Shown here in pieces: positions 1-7,639 of a stretch of 35,734 nt of DNA (its first letter is position 1; each line of letters begins with the position of its first letter). The notes below the pieces were generated by a model. That model searched no databases, was not told where the DNA came from, and worked only from the letters and a program-made list of their open reading frames with translations. The DNA comes from Bacteroidales bacterium (GTDB lineage: Bacteria; Bacteroidota; Bacteroidia; Bacteroidales; VadinHA17): assembly GCA_025454775.1 (NCBI GenBank), contig JALONU010000004.1:1-35734 (forward strand). Reading direction: 5' to 3'. The position numbers were made by a program, and so were the translations under genes.

Positions 1-905
1 ATATTGTGGCGGTCGATGAAATCAACAAGAGCCATTGCCCCGGTGGTTGTAAGGGTGACTTCGCGAAGAGCTTTTCCCGGTCTTATCCATTCTGTGTTAC
101 CGATGTTGCAAGGATCATTAAGATTTAGGATCAGGTAATTTTTTTCAAGGAGATCTCCGGCATTTTTCCCGAACATGACTATCCTCCACGGCGATCTGAA
201 CGGAAGGGATTTCTTTACCTCACCGTCGAGCCGGGAGCGGATATTGAACTCTCCCGTAGAATCCGGATCGAATTTCATCCTCGCATAGTCAACCTGTCCT
301 GCTTCTGCCAGGGCTATAACGTGAGAGGAATCAATTTCGATCACCAGCGGTCTTTCACAGCCTTTGTCGATCCCTGATAGCGGAACATGCGAATACAGGG
401 CCTGGGCCCTGGGCGCTGACCAGGTGAAATGATCGGATTTGAAACTGTACAGGATATTTTCATCAACTATATGAAGGGAGTCGAGCCCTTGCTGCGGCGG
501 AAATTCATACGCGAAGGCGGCTCCCTCATTGTACACCCTTATGATCAGGTTCAGCCTAATCCCCCCGTTTACAAGAAAGATGGTGGTTTCATTGTAGTTG
601 TCGGGTACCAGGCGCTTTTCTCCGAATTCATTTTCCCAGGTATGGCTTATGCTCCTTGTTTCTGCTTTTATGAACCCGGGATCGTCATAAACAATACGGG
701 ATTTACACGATAATTCCGGAACCGCCCTGAGGATCTCCTTTCCGGCTCCGGTCTCAAGAATGAACTCAGGTTTACCTGACTTCGTTTGAGCATGAAGGAC
801 TATCCGAATCTGCCTGTCGGGAGAGCTTATAACCGTTTTATTGCTTTTACAGCAGGCACATGCAGCTGCTATCACTACAACAGGAAAGATGATCCCGATT
901 TTCAT
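1..905 (-). CDS. Glycoside hydrolase family 97, N-terminal part (cut by window edge)
   Basis: This gene reads leftwards off the window, so only about 301 N-terminal residues are visible. I translated it by hand: it opens with a hydrophobic signal ending in a Cys-rich stretch (AAACACC), suggesting an exported protein and probably a lipoprotein. The visible part is a beta-rich domain with an LNDPCNIGNTEWIRPGKALR segment, followed by VDFIDRH at the edge. The W-x-x-PGKALR signature and the following VDF-x-x-RH match the join between the N-terminal and barrel domains of GH97 enzymes (SusB-like alpha-glucosidases or alpha-galactosidases of Bacteroidetes). The catalytic barrel lies outside the window, so retaining versus inverting type cannot be told. 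It follows the GH3 gene on the same strand after a 102-base gap, so both may be expressed together for periplasmic sugar release. Confidence 0.85.
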   Translation of the reverse strand, partial: MKIGIIFPVVVIAAACACCKSNKTVISSPDRQIRIVLHAQTKSGKPEFILETGAGKEILRAVPELSCKSRIVYDDPGFIKAETRSISHTWENEFGEKRLVPDNYNETTIFLVNGGIRLNLIIRVYNEGAAFAYEFPPQQGLDSLHIVDENILYSFKSDHFTWSAPRAQALYSHVPLSGIDKGCERPLVIEIDSSHVIALAEAGQVDYARMKFDPDSTGEFNIRSRLDGEVKKSLPFRSPWRIVMFGKNAGDLLEKNYLILNLNDPCNIGNTEWIRPGKALREVTLTTTGAMALVDFIDRHN

Positions 906-918
906 TCCGGAGTGTTGT

Positions 919-934
919 CTTTGCGTCCTTTGCG
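919..934. repeat. Tandem CTTTGCG heptamer
   Basis: The heptamer CTTTGCG occurs at 919-925 and again at 928-934, separated by TC. It sits in the 102-base gap between the GH3 and GH97 genes, just upstream of the GH97 start. It could be a short binding site or a fragment of a dispersed repeat; nothing more can be said from one example. Confidence 0.4.
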
Positions 935-1007
935 GTTAAAAACGGTTTCTCAGAAGCCTCAGAAATACACGCAAGGCTTCACCAAGATCCGAAAATTGCC
1001 TGATCTG

Positions 1008-3140
1008 TTACTTATAACTCAGGCCCTCGTCATATTTGAACAGCGCATAGCCTTCGGGTTCAAGATACCCAGGCACATCCTCCTTGTTGCCTTCAACGGC
1101 AGCATCAGATACGGGAGTTGCAAAAGGCATCTTCCCGGCAGGATTGAATTTCCCGGTGATAACATCGAGAAGAGCATCGGGCGTCGTCCCAAAAGTGGCC
1201 AGGACTCCCTTGATATTCTTAACGGTGCTTTCATTGTAGATCTCGTCGATAACCCACGGACTTGTATAGTTGATGACAAGGATGGTTGGTTTATTAGAGG
1301 AAATTTTGTTTATGTATTCAGTATCCACGTTGTTCTTCGACAGCGACATCGAGATCGGCGTTCCGGACGACCCAAAGAGGGCATTTCCGGTTGGTGTTAT
1401 CCACAGTATTGCCATATCGGCCTTTGAAGGTGAATCCACAAACTCCACATCATACTTCCCGTCATTTGCCGTGTAAATGTTCGGAGTTGCTGATTGCGGA
1501 CCTCTGCCGCTTCTCTGAAGTGATTCGAGATATACTTTAGTTTTTGGTTTCAGGGGAAGAGCTTCATTTTCGTTGCGCAGGAGAACTATCGATTTCCTGA
1601 GAGCCAGGGCAGCCCTTTCACGGAAATTATCGTTGTTGACCAGCTTCCCGGCGGCTTCAACATCCACGTACGGGTTTTCGAAAAGTCCCAGATCGAATTT
1701 CTCCTTAAGAAGAAGCAGCACTGAATTGTCGATCAGGCTTATATCGACCAGGCTGGTTTTAACCACATTTATAATCTCTGCCGGGTCCGAAATACCTGAG
1801 AAGATGTTCACCCCGGCCTCGATGGCTTTCTTGTACCTTTCGGGAATTGTCAGGCTTTCAACACCCCAGGGCATCCTGTCTATCGGACCGGTGTCGGAGT
1901 TAATGATCCCCTTGAAACCCATCTGATTTCTCAGAAGTTCGGTAATTACACCCTTGTTATATGCATATCCCACCTCCTCATATTCAGTCCCGGCAGGAAG
2001 GGAATAGTAAGGCATTATAGCTGAGGTACCTGCGTCGATTGCTGCCTGGAAGGGAATGAGATTGTTTTTGAACATTCCCCCGGGATATATCTCTTTCTTA
2101 CCCCAGTCGAAATGAGAATCCTGACCTTTTTCGCCGGAACCTCCTCCGGGGAAGTGTTTGGTTGTCAGTGCAACCGATCCGGGACCAAGTTTTTCACCCT
2201 GGAATCCCAGTACTATCTCCCTTATCATCTTTGCCACCCATTCTGCATCTTCTCCCAAAGTTCCGTTTATCCTCGACCACCTGGGCTCTGTGGCCAGGTC
2301 TGCCATATACATATATCCTTTTCTGAGGCCCACGGAAGCCCATTCCTGTCTTGCAATGTCTGCAAATTCCCTTGTGAGGGCCAGGTCGCGCATGGCCGAC
2401 AGACCCAGTTCACCGGGCCATACTGAAAAGACTGTCGTTCCAACGCTTGATCCCAGCGCGGCATTTGTAGTGATGTGATTACGGGGATTGGAAGAAATGA
2501 TAGCCGGGATACCGAGAGGTTCACTCTCACATAGTTCCTGCAGCTTGTTGGCCCATTCTGCCGTAACCCTCGCGCTTTCACTGGAACGCAGGATGAAATG
2601 CCTCATATGAAATTCCTTCACCATTCTTGACGTGCCTGACGAACGTGTCAGCGAGGCTGCGTAATCTGCAGCCTGACCGCTCTGCCTTTCTCCTCCGCCA
2701 GCCTGTCTTTCCTGCTGGTTACCTTGCGGGCGGGGAGCTCCTTCCCCCTGCATTCTTCCTCCCTGTCCTCTTCCCCCCATGCCGCCGCCGCCTTCATCCA
2801 GGTCACTGGCATTAAGCTTGCCTTCCGACTGCTCAGCCCTTCTTGTCCCAACCATGTTGAGAGAGTTTATTACCATAAAACCGGCCTTTTCTTCCAGCGA
2901 CATCTTCGAGAGAAGATCCAGGCTTCTTTCTTCGGACGTCAGCCGCCAGTCTTCATATTTGTCGAGTTTTCCGTTCCTGTTGAGGTCTTTGAATTTAAGG
3001 TCTTTCTTTTCAATAACCGGCACTGACCTGAAACCAAGATCAGGTTGTGCTTTCGGTTCTCTGGTACTGGTACAGGCTGCCAGGCCTGCCAGGATCACTA
3101 ATGCAAAAAATTGGATGAAGCTTATTGTTCTCATTATCAT
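1008..3140 (-). CDS. Glycoside hydrolase family 3 lipoprotein (beta-glucosidase/xylosidase type)
   Basis: This is a 710-residue GH3 enzyme that hydrolyses beta-glycosides, most likely at the periplasmic side of a membrane. Residues 1-23 are a lipoprotein signal with lipobox LAAC (Cys23). Residues 51-65 hold a Ca-binding-like loop (DLNRNGKLDKYEDW). The N-terminal GH3 barrel has KHFPGGG at 328-334 and DSHFDW at 341-346. The likely nucleophile is Asp416 in INSDTGPID, where most relatives have SDW. The C-terminal alpha/beta domain starts near 505 (RKSIVLLRNE). Between the signal region and the barrel, residues about 117-156 are a low-complexity insert made almost only of Gly, Gln, Arg and Glu. 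Downstream lies GH97, so the two look like a polysaccharide or glycoside degradation pair. Substrate is not determined. Confidence 0.9.
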   Translation of the reverse strand: MIMRTISFIQFFALVILAGLAACTSTREPKAQPDLGFRSVPVIEKKDLKFKDLNRNGKLDKYEDWRLTSEERSLDLLSKMSLEEKAGFMVINSLNMVGTRRAEQSEGKLNASDLDEGGGGMGGRGQGGRMQGEGAPRPQGNQQERQAGGGERQSGQAADYAASLTRSSGTSRMVKEFHMRHFILRSSESARVTAEWANKLQELCESEPLGIPAIISSNPRNHITTNAALGSSVGTTVFSVWPGELGLSAMRDLALTREFADIARQEWASVGLRKGYMYMADLATEPRWSRINGTLGEDAEWVAKMIREIVLGFQGEKLGPGSVALTTKHFPGGGSGEKGQDSHFDWGKKEIYPGGMFKNNLIPFQAAIDAGTSAIMPYYSLPAGTEYEEVGYAYNKGVITELLRNQMGFKGIINSDTGPIDRMPWGVESLTIPERYKKAIEAGVNIFSGISDPAEIINVVKTSLVDISLIDNSVLLLLKEKFDLGLFENPYVDVEAAGKLVNNDNFRERAALALRKSIVLLRNENEALPLKPKTKVYLESLQRSGRGPQSATPNIYTANDGKYDVEFVDSPSKADMAILWITPTGNALFGSSGTPISMSLSKNNVDTEYINKISSNKPTILVINYTSPWVIDEIYNESTVKNIKGVLATFGTTPDALLDVITGKFNPAGKMPFATPVSDAAVEGNKEDVPGYLEPEGYALFKYDEGLSYK

Positions 3141-3461
3141 GGTATTTGGATTTCAGGTTACGATTCTAAAATTATAATAATTTATCTGATACGAGAGGAT
3201 AGTGAGATAAGGTTTAGGAATATTTAACAAAATGTAAGTTCATATACTGCCGGAGTAATTTCTTTTCCACTTCAGTGAAAAGGGGGGGTGACGTGAGAAA
3301 AAAGGATAAAAAACTATAGAAACCCTATAAAAAAGGGGGGTATAAACTGATAAAATAGATAAAAAAGGGAAAAAAGGTATAAAATAATAGGGGGTATGGA
3401 TAAAAATATGAAAATATTATTAAGTTTGTGTCGTTTTTACTTAAGAACCCTTACCACAACG
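3141..3461. other. Divergent spacer with C-poor, A/G-rich tract
   Basis: The spacer separates the GH3 gene (minus) from the Gcw_chp-amtB-PII operon (plus). From about 3281 onwards the plus strand is made of A-rich tracts, TATAAA/GATAAA words and G runs (seven G at 3282-3288, six G at 3335-3340, five G at 3390-3394). Positions 3348-3431 contain no C at all. GGTATAAA occurs twice. I see no RNA gene or open reading frame of note here. Confidence 0.6.
3421..3428 (+). promoter_or_regulatory. -7 element (TAAGTTTG) of the amtB operon
   Basis: TAAGTTTG matches the Bacteroidetes sigma-ABfr -7 consensus TAnnTTTG. No convincing -33 TTTG stands 19-21 bases upstream. If used, transcription would start near 3435, downstream of the first in-frame ATG (3396) and just upstream of the ATG at 3462, which supports the later start. 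Confidence 0.4.
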
Positions 3462-4160
3462 ATGAAAAAAGTTAAGATTTTTCGCATCATTCTTATCCCC
3501 GGGATGATTTTAGTAAATGCGGTTACTGTTAATGCCCAGGCAGAAAAGAAACCTAAGCTTTCAACAGGTGCGGACCTGGTCAGCAGCTATGTATGGAGGG
3601 GGACACGATACGGAACCGGACCTGCCGTACAACCTTCGATAGAAGTTTCATCAGGATTCTTCAGTGCCGGGGCATGGGGATCGTTCGACTTCGGTGGTTA
3701 CCAGGAATCCGATCTGTGGTTTTCGCTCAGTCTCCCCGGTGGGTTATCTGCCGGAATGACTGATTACTACTACCCGGGTCTCGATTACTTTGATTATTCC
3801 GGTAACACAGGCAGCCATGCATTCGAAGTAAATCTCGGCTTTTCAAGATGGGGACTGGATCTGAATGCCGGCTATGTAATTAACAGGGCAGGGAATGCCG
3901 GATCTGCGGGGAATGATAAGTACTTTGAGGCAAAATATTCATTCAGTAATTTTTTCCTCCTGGCCGGTGCCGGTGACGGATGGCATACAACAGACAGCGA
4001 AACAGGACAAAACCGCTTCAGGTTCTGCAACATCGGCATCGGAGTGCTGAAGGAAATAAAAGTTACCGATAGCTTCGGCATTCCGGTCAGTGGTCAGCTT
4101 GTTTTCAATCCCGACCGCAAAACAATGTTTATAGTGGCAGGCCTTTCTCTGCATAATTGA
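3462..4160 (+). CDS. Gcw_chp (TorF-like putative porin) outer-membrane protein
   Basis: The chosen start gives 232 residues and a clean signal peptide ending VNAQA; the in-frame ATG at 3396 would add 22 residues before the signal and lies upstream of the -7 box. The mature part starts with LSTGADLVSSYVWRGTRYG, which resembles the opening of the Gcw_chp family (PF09694, TorF-type putative porins). The rest alternates polar and aromatic residues like a beta-barrel (for example GAWGSFDFGG and GLDLNAGYVINRAG) and ends in VAGLSLHN. It stands 39 bases before amtB on the same strand. From that position I infer it helps ammonium or another small solute cross the outer membrane. Family placement is good; the substrate is a guess. 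Confidence 0.75.
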   Translation: MKKVKIFRIILIPGMILVNAVTVNAQAEKKPKLSTGADLVSSYVWRGTRYGTGPAVQPSIEVSSGFFSAGAWGSFDFGGYQESDLWFSLSLPGGLSAGMTDYYYPGLDYFDYSGNTGSHAFEVNLGFSRWGLDLNAGYVINRAGNAGSAGNDKYFEAKYSFSNFFLLAGAGDGWHTTDSETGQNRFRFCNIGIGVLKEIKVTDSFGIPVSGQLVFNPDRKTMFIVAGLSLHN

Positions 4161-4199
4161 TATCGGTGATCTGACTTTAAAAATGAAAATATCTGAGTT

Positions 4200-5531
4200 A
4201 TGAAATCAAACTGGAAAAGAAATCTGTTGCTGCTGGTATTCCTGGTCGCAGGTACGGCAGGTCTCTATGCTTCTGACGGAAGTGAGATAGATTCAGGAGC
4301 AACAGCATGGATGCTTACTTCAACCGCACTGGTACTTCTCATGATCCCGGGCCTGGCAATGTTTTACGGAGGCCTCGTAAGGTCGAAGAATGTCCTGGGC
4401 ACTGTAATGCACAGCTTCGTGGCGATGGGGATCATAAGCGTTCTCTGGGTGGCTGTCGGCTATTCAATGAGCTTCGGGAAGAACGTACTGGGAGGGCTGG
4501 TAGGCTGGAACCCGGATTATTTCTTTCTTAAGGGGATCGACAGTAACATTCTTGAAGCCGGGATCCCTGAATATGTGTTTTCAATGTTCCAGGGGAAGTT
4601 TGCCATTATAACCCCCGCCCTGATAGCAGGGGCTTTTGCTGAAAGAGTGTCGTTCAGGGCTTACTGTCTGTTTATCGCCCTCTGGAGCCTTCTGGTCTAC
4701 AACCCTCTCTGTCACTGGGTTTGGGCATCCGACGGATTCCTCTATAATCTCGGTGCCAGGGGCGCTATTGATTTTGCCGGAGGAACAGTTGTTCATATTT
4801 CCGCCGGGGTAAGCGGACTTGTGGCCGCATTGTTCCTGGGTTCTCGGAGAGGTTATCCCTACCAGGTGATCAGGCCCAACAACCTTGTGATCACCATGCT
4901 GGGAGCCGGACTTCTCTGGGTGGGATGGTTTGGTTTCAACGCGGGAAGCTCTGTATCGAGCGGACTAAACACCGCACAGGCACTGACCGCAACGCAGGTG
5001 GCCGCAGCAGCGGGAGCACTTAGCTGGATAGTTATAGAATCATTTCACCAGGGAAAGGCAACAGCCCTGGGATTTGCTTCCGGAATCCTGGCAGGGCTGG
5101 TTGCAGTAACGCCTGCTGCCGGAGTGGTTCAGCCTTACGGAGCACTGATTCTGGGGATCCTTGCCTCCGGGATCTGCTATACGGCGATCCAGGTAAAAAA
5201 CAGACTGGGTTATGACGATAGTCTCGATGCTTTCGGGATCCATGGCATCGGCGGCATTGCAGGAGCTCTCTTCCTCTCCTTCTTTATCAGGAAGTCGTGG
5301 ATGGCTGAAGCTGCAGCTGTTTCTGACGGAACATGGTCTGTCTGGAACCAGCTGGGTATACAGGCTCTTGCGATAACCATTGCAGTGGTCTTTGCAGGCG
5401 CAATGACCTGGCTGATAATCTGGGGCATAAACAAGTTCGTGAAATTCAGGTCAACGGAAGATGATGAAATGGCCGGCCTCGACAGATCATACCACGGGGA
5501 AAGAGGTTATGGCATGCTTAATCCCAGTTAA
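4200..5531 (+). CDS. amtB: Ammonium transporter AmtB
   Basis: This 443-residue Amt/MEP/Rh channel conducts ammonium across the inner membrane. It starts with a cleavable-looking signal segment (residues 1-24), followed by about eleven membrane segments from residue 36 on. Family marks seen: LAMFYGGLVRSKN (52-64), the pore histidine pair His172 (CHWVW) and His348 (FGIHGIGG), and the cytoplasmic C-terminal motif DEMAGLDRSYHGERGY, the part that contacts PII proteins. Length is normal. The PII gene begins 27 bases downstream, the usual amtB-glnK pairing, so transport is probably gated by PII according to nitrogen status. A Gcw_chp porin-like gene precedes it. Confidence 0.97.
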   Translation: MKSNWKRNLLLLVFLVAGTAGLYASDGSEIDSGATAWMLTSTALVLLMIPGLAMFYGGLVRSKNVLGTVMHSFVAMGIISVLWVAVGYSMSFGKNVLGGLVGWNPDYFFLKGIDSNILEAGIPEYVFSMFQGKFAIITPALIAGAFAERVSFRAYCLFIALWSLLVYNPLCHWVWASDGFLYNLGARGAIDFAGGTVVHISAGVSGLVAALFLGSRRGYPYQVIRPNNLVITMLGAGLLWVGWFGFNAGSSVSSGLNTAQALTATQVAAAAGALSWIVIESFHQGKATALGFASGILAGLVAVTPAAGVVQPYGALILGILASGICYTAIQVKNRLGYDDSLDAFGIHGIGGIAGALFLSFFIRKSWMAEAAAVSDGTWSVWNQLGIQALAITIAVVFAGAMTWLIIWGINKFVKFRSTEDDEMAGLDRSYHGERGYGMLNPS

Positions 5532-5558
5532 AAATCCATTTATGTAATTTATAATGTC

Positions 5559-5906
5559 ATGAAACTGATAACAGCAATAATCCGGGAAGTACAGCTTGAC
5601 AAGGTCCGCGAAGCGCTGATTGAGGCAGAAATCACCAGGATAACGGTAAGCCGGGTATCGGGCCATGGTCAGCAGAGGATAGAGGAAATGTACAGGGGGC
5701 AGAGAATAGTACCCGACCTTATACCGAAGATTAAAATAGAAATTGCCGTCAACGACGCGTTTGTGGACATTACCGTCAGTACCATCCTGAAAGCGGCAAA
5801 GACTAACGGAACTGAAGGACACGTCGGCGACGGCAAGATCTTCATAACCCCCCTGGAGGAATGTATCCGTATCCGCACAGGGGAAAGGGGAAGCCGGGCT
5901 ATCTAA
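5559..5906 (+). CDS. glnK: Nitrogen regulatory protein PII (GlnK-type)
   Basis: This 115-residue PII trimer subunit senses 2-oxoglutarate and ATP/ADP and binds AmtB through its T-loop. Seen: N-terminal MKLITAIIRE, T-loop with EEMYRGQRIVPDLIPK (42-56), B-loop TEGHVGDGKIF (85-95) and C-terminal RIRTGERGSRAI. Aligned to E. coli GlnB, Tyr45 corresponds to Tyr46, but the uridylylated Tyr51 position is Ile50 here, so regulation by uridylylation is not expected. The stretch before GDGKIF is about three residues longer than in E. coli. The gene directly follows amtB and is probably cotranscribed. Family assignment is firm; loss of uridylylation is inferred from the alignment. Confidence 0.95.
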   Translation: MKLITAIIREVQLDKVREALIEAEITRITVSRVSGHGQQRIEEMYRGQRIVPDLIPKIKIEIAVNDAFVDITVSTILKAAKTNGTEGHVGDGKIFITPLEECIRIRTGERGSRAI

Positions 5907-6414
5907 CCCTTAAGCCTCCTCAGCCTGAAGGTCAGAACATGTATCCCGCCGATACTCCGGAACCTGTATTCTTCCAGGCGAGATCTCGGGGATTCAAAGG
6001 CTTGTAATCAGGATTGATCCTGATGAGTCACAGCTGCGCGTTGAACTGGAAGAACAATCCCACGAAGATCGCAGAACAGAGCCTTAGAGCATGCTATGCC
6101 TGCTGACCGGTAGCAGGATCTTCAGGTTTCTTTTTTTTCCTGTCTTTTCCCTTTTGTTGTCGGCCCATCCTTCCTTTCCGGGTTCTTCCGGTTCTTTTTT
6201 GATTTCTTCTTCCATGATCATTAAAATATTATTAATTGAACATCAGTAATCATATAGAAAACCATATTGATTTTCAAGCGATCCGGGAATTTTAGTATAG
6301 GTGGTTCTGTATTAAGACAGACATAAAATTACTAAAAGATATCTGGTCCGGGAATGATTTTCTTACTAATTTTATAAGATATTAGGTATTTCTAAAGTAT
6401 TAAGCTGCAACTGA
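5907..6414. other. 508-base spacer without a confident gene
   Basis: No convincing gene was found between the PII gene and the DUF4126 gene. The left half may hold minus-strand gene remnants (listed separately). The right half (about 6225-6414) is AT-rich, ending in AT-rich words such as TTTTATAAGATATTAGG before the DUF4126 start, and is the likely promoter region of that gene, but no TAnnTTTG match is present. Confidence 0.5.
5932..6221 (-). pseudogene. Possible small-gene remnants (minus strand)
   Basis: Reading leftwards, a 45-residue frame (6221 to 6084) begins MIMEEEIKKEPEEPGKE and is very charged. It overlaps a 24-residue Lys-rich frame (6168 to 6094) containing GKDRKKKKPEDP. The two meet around a run of eight A, so a frameshift could join them. 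In the same frame as the second, after its stop, come open segments ending FFQFNAQL then a stop (6028-6030), and then 31 codons ending AWKNTGSGVSAGYMF before the stop at 5932. The last segment reads like the C-terminus of an outer-membrane or secreted protein. Any of these may be chance; no family was recognised. Confidence 0.2.
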
Positions 6415-6987
6415 ATGGAAAAAGAGACATTAATGGCTGTTGCTGTCGGGATAGGCCTCGCGGCGAGCTGCGGATTCCGGGTCTTTGTACCCATGCTTGT
6501 CGCAGCGGTCGCTGCAAAGACCGGTTTGCTGCCGCTGAATGAAAGCTTCCAGTGGCTCGGCAGCTGGACAGCCATTGTTGCTCTCGCAACCGCGACCATA
6601 GTTGAAATCACAGCATATTATATTCCTTTTGTTGACAATCTCCTCGACACGCTGACAACACCTCTGGCTATTGGAGCCGGAACGCTTCTGCTTACCTCAG
6701 TCCTCCCAATCGATAATGATCTTATTAAATGGATCACGGGATTTATTGTTGGAGGAGGCACCGCCGCTACTGTCCAGGGAGGAACGGTCCTGACAAGGCT
6801 TGCCTCTTCAAAGCTGACTGCCGGAGTGGGGAATCCGGTTTTGGCAACGGGTGAACATGCTGCAGCATTCGGTTCATCAATACTATCGCTTTTTATCCCT
6901 CTCATAATTGCCGTACTGGTTATCCTTGCTGTAACTTTCATTTTATTGAAATTCGGGGGAAGGTTGTTCAGGAGAAAGAAAAGCTGA
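6415..6987 (+). CDS. DUF4126 family membrane protein
   Basis: This 190-residue integral membrane protein has a small, Ala/Gly/Val-rich composition. The opening ETLMAVAVGIGLAASCGFRV and the later PLAIGAGTLLLTSVLP and GNPVLATGEHAAAFGSSILS segments match the DUF4126 family as I know it. Four or so membrane segments are visible (about 6-30, 43-65, 78-125 broken by polar turns, and 150-178), and the chain ends in a basic RLFRRKKS tail, so the C-terminus is likely cytoplasmic. Function of the family is unknown. It is followed after 9 bases by an outer-membrane barrel gene, and the two are probably cotranscribed. Confidence 0.8.
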   Translation: MEKETLMAVAVGIGLAASCGFRVFVPMLVAAVAAKTGLLPLNESFQWLGSWTAIVALATATIVEITAYYIPFVDNLLDTLTTPLAIGAGTLLLTSVLPIDNDLIKWITGFIVGGGTAATVQGGTVLTRLASSKLTAGVGNPVLATGEHAAAFGSSILSLFIPLIIAVLVILAVTFILLKFGGRLFRRKKS

Positions 6988-6996
6988 TCTCACATT

Positions 6997-7626
6997 ATGT
7001 TAAAGTGCTGGCTCAAATATGCACTGGCAATTATACTGGTCTTTGCTTTTACAGCTGCTTCAGCCCAGATTAAATCGACATATTCCGGCGGATTGCATAT
7101 GTCAACAATGACATTGAAAGGTGAAGACCTGAATTCTGGTCCGGGTAGACCTTTTGGCTTTCATTTCGGGTACCTCTTTGAAATACCTGTAATACAAAAT
7201 CTGACCTTCCGGCCCGGTGTATTGTTTTCAGCCAAAGGGACTGATTACAGACTCGATTCCATTGATCATACAATTTCTCCAGTCTATTTGGAAATTCCTG
7301 TGAATGCAGCTTTAAGTTTTGGGGGTAAAAAGGTTGCTATTTCCCTGGTTGCAGGGCCTTATATTGCTTTTGGGATCGGAGGAACAATCTGGAAATCAGG
7401 CAAATCAGTAAAAGAGCTTAAATATGGCAAGGGTGAAGGCAGTGATCTGAGGTTTTTTGATGCCGGTTTGAATTTTGGGCTCGGGGTTCAGGTAAATAAG
7501 TTTATGGTATCTGCTCAATATGGAATGGGTTTGACAAATATATCAATCAATAATCCAGATATTGTGGAAATGAAGAACCGGGTAATCGGTATTTCATTCA
7601 GCACATCCTTCTCTACCCGGAAGTGA
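6997..7626 (+). CDS. Outer-membrane beta-barrel protein (PorT-like)
   Basis: This 209-residue protein has a signal peptide ending TAASAQ and a mature region of alternating strands and turns typical of the Bacteroidetes outer-membrane beta-barrel domain (PF13568 type). Recognisable pieces are FGFHFGYLFEIPVIQNLTFR, PGVLFSAKGT, LEIPVNAALSFG, VAGPYIAFGIGG and GLNFGLGVQVNKF. It ends in an aromatic-containing strand (VIGISFSTSFSTRK). It follows the DUF4126 gene after 9 bases and converges on the methyltransferase gene with a 13-base gap. Role unknown. Confidence 0.75.
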   Translation: MLKCWLKYALAIILVFAFTAASAQIKSTYSGGLHMSTMTLKGEDLNSGPGRPFGFHFGYLFEIPVIQNLTFRPGVLFSAKGTDYRLDSIDHTISPVYLEIPVNAALSFGGKKVAISLVAGPYIAFGIGGTIWKSGKSVKELKYGKGEGSDLRFFDAGLNFGLGVQVNKFMVSAQYGMGLTNISINNPDIVEMKNRVIGISFSTSFSTRK

Positions 7627-7639
7627 GAAACGAATTAAA

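Noticed and set aside
3250-3289. TTTTCCACTTCAGTGAAAA as a terminator
   Set aside because: The stem has a mismatch after three pairs and is followed by G, not T, on the plus strand.
3396-3461. Upstream ATG extending the Gcw_chp gene by 22 codons
   Set aside because: It would place extra residues before the signal peptide and lies upstream of the -7 element at 3421.
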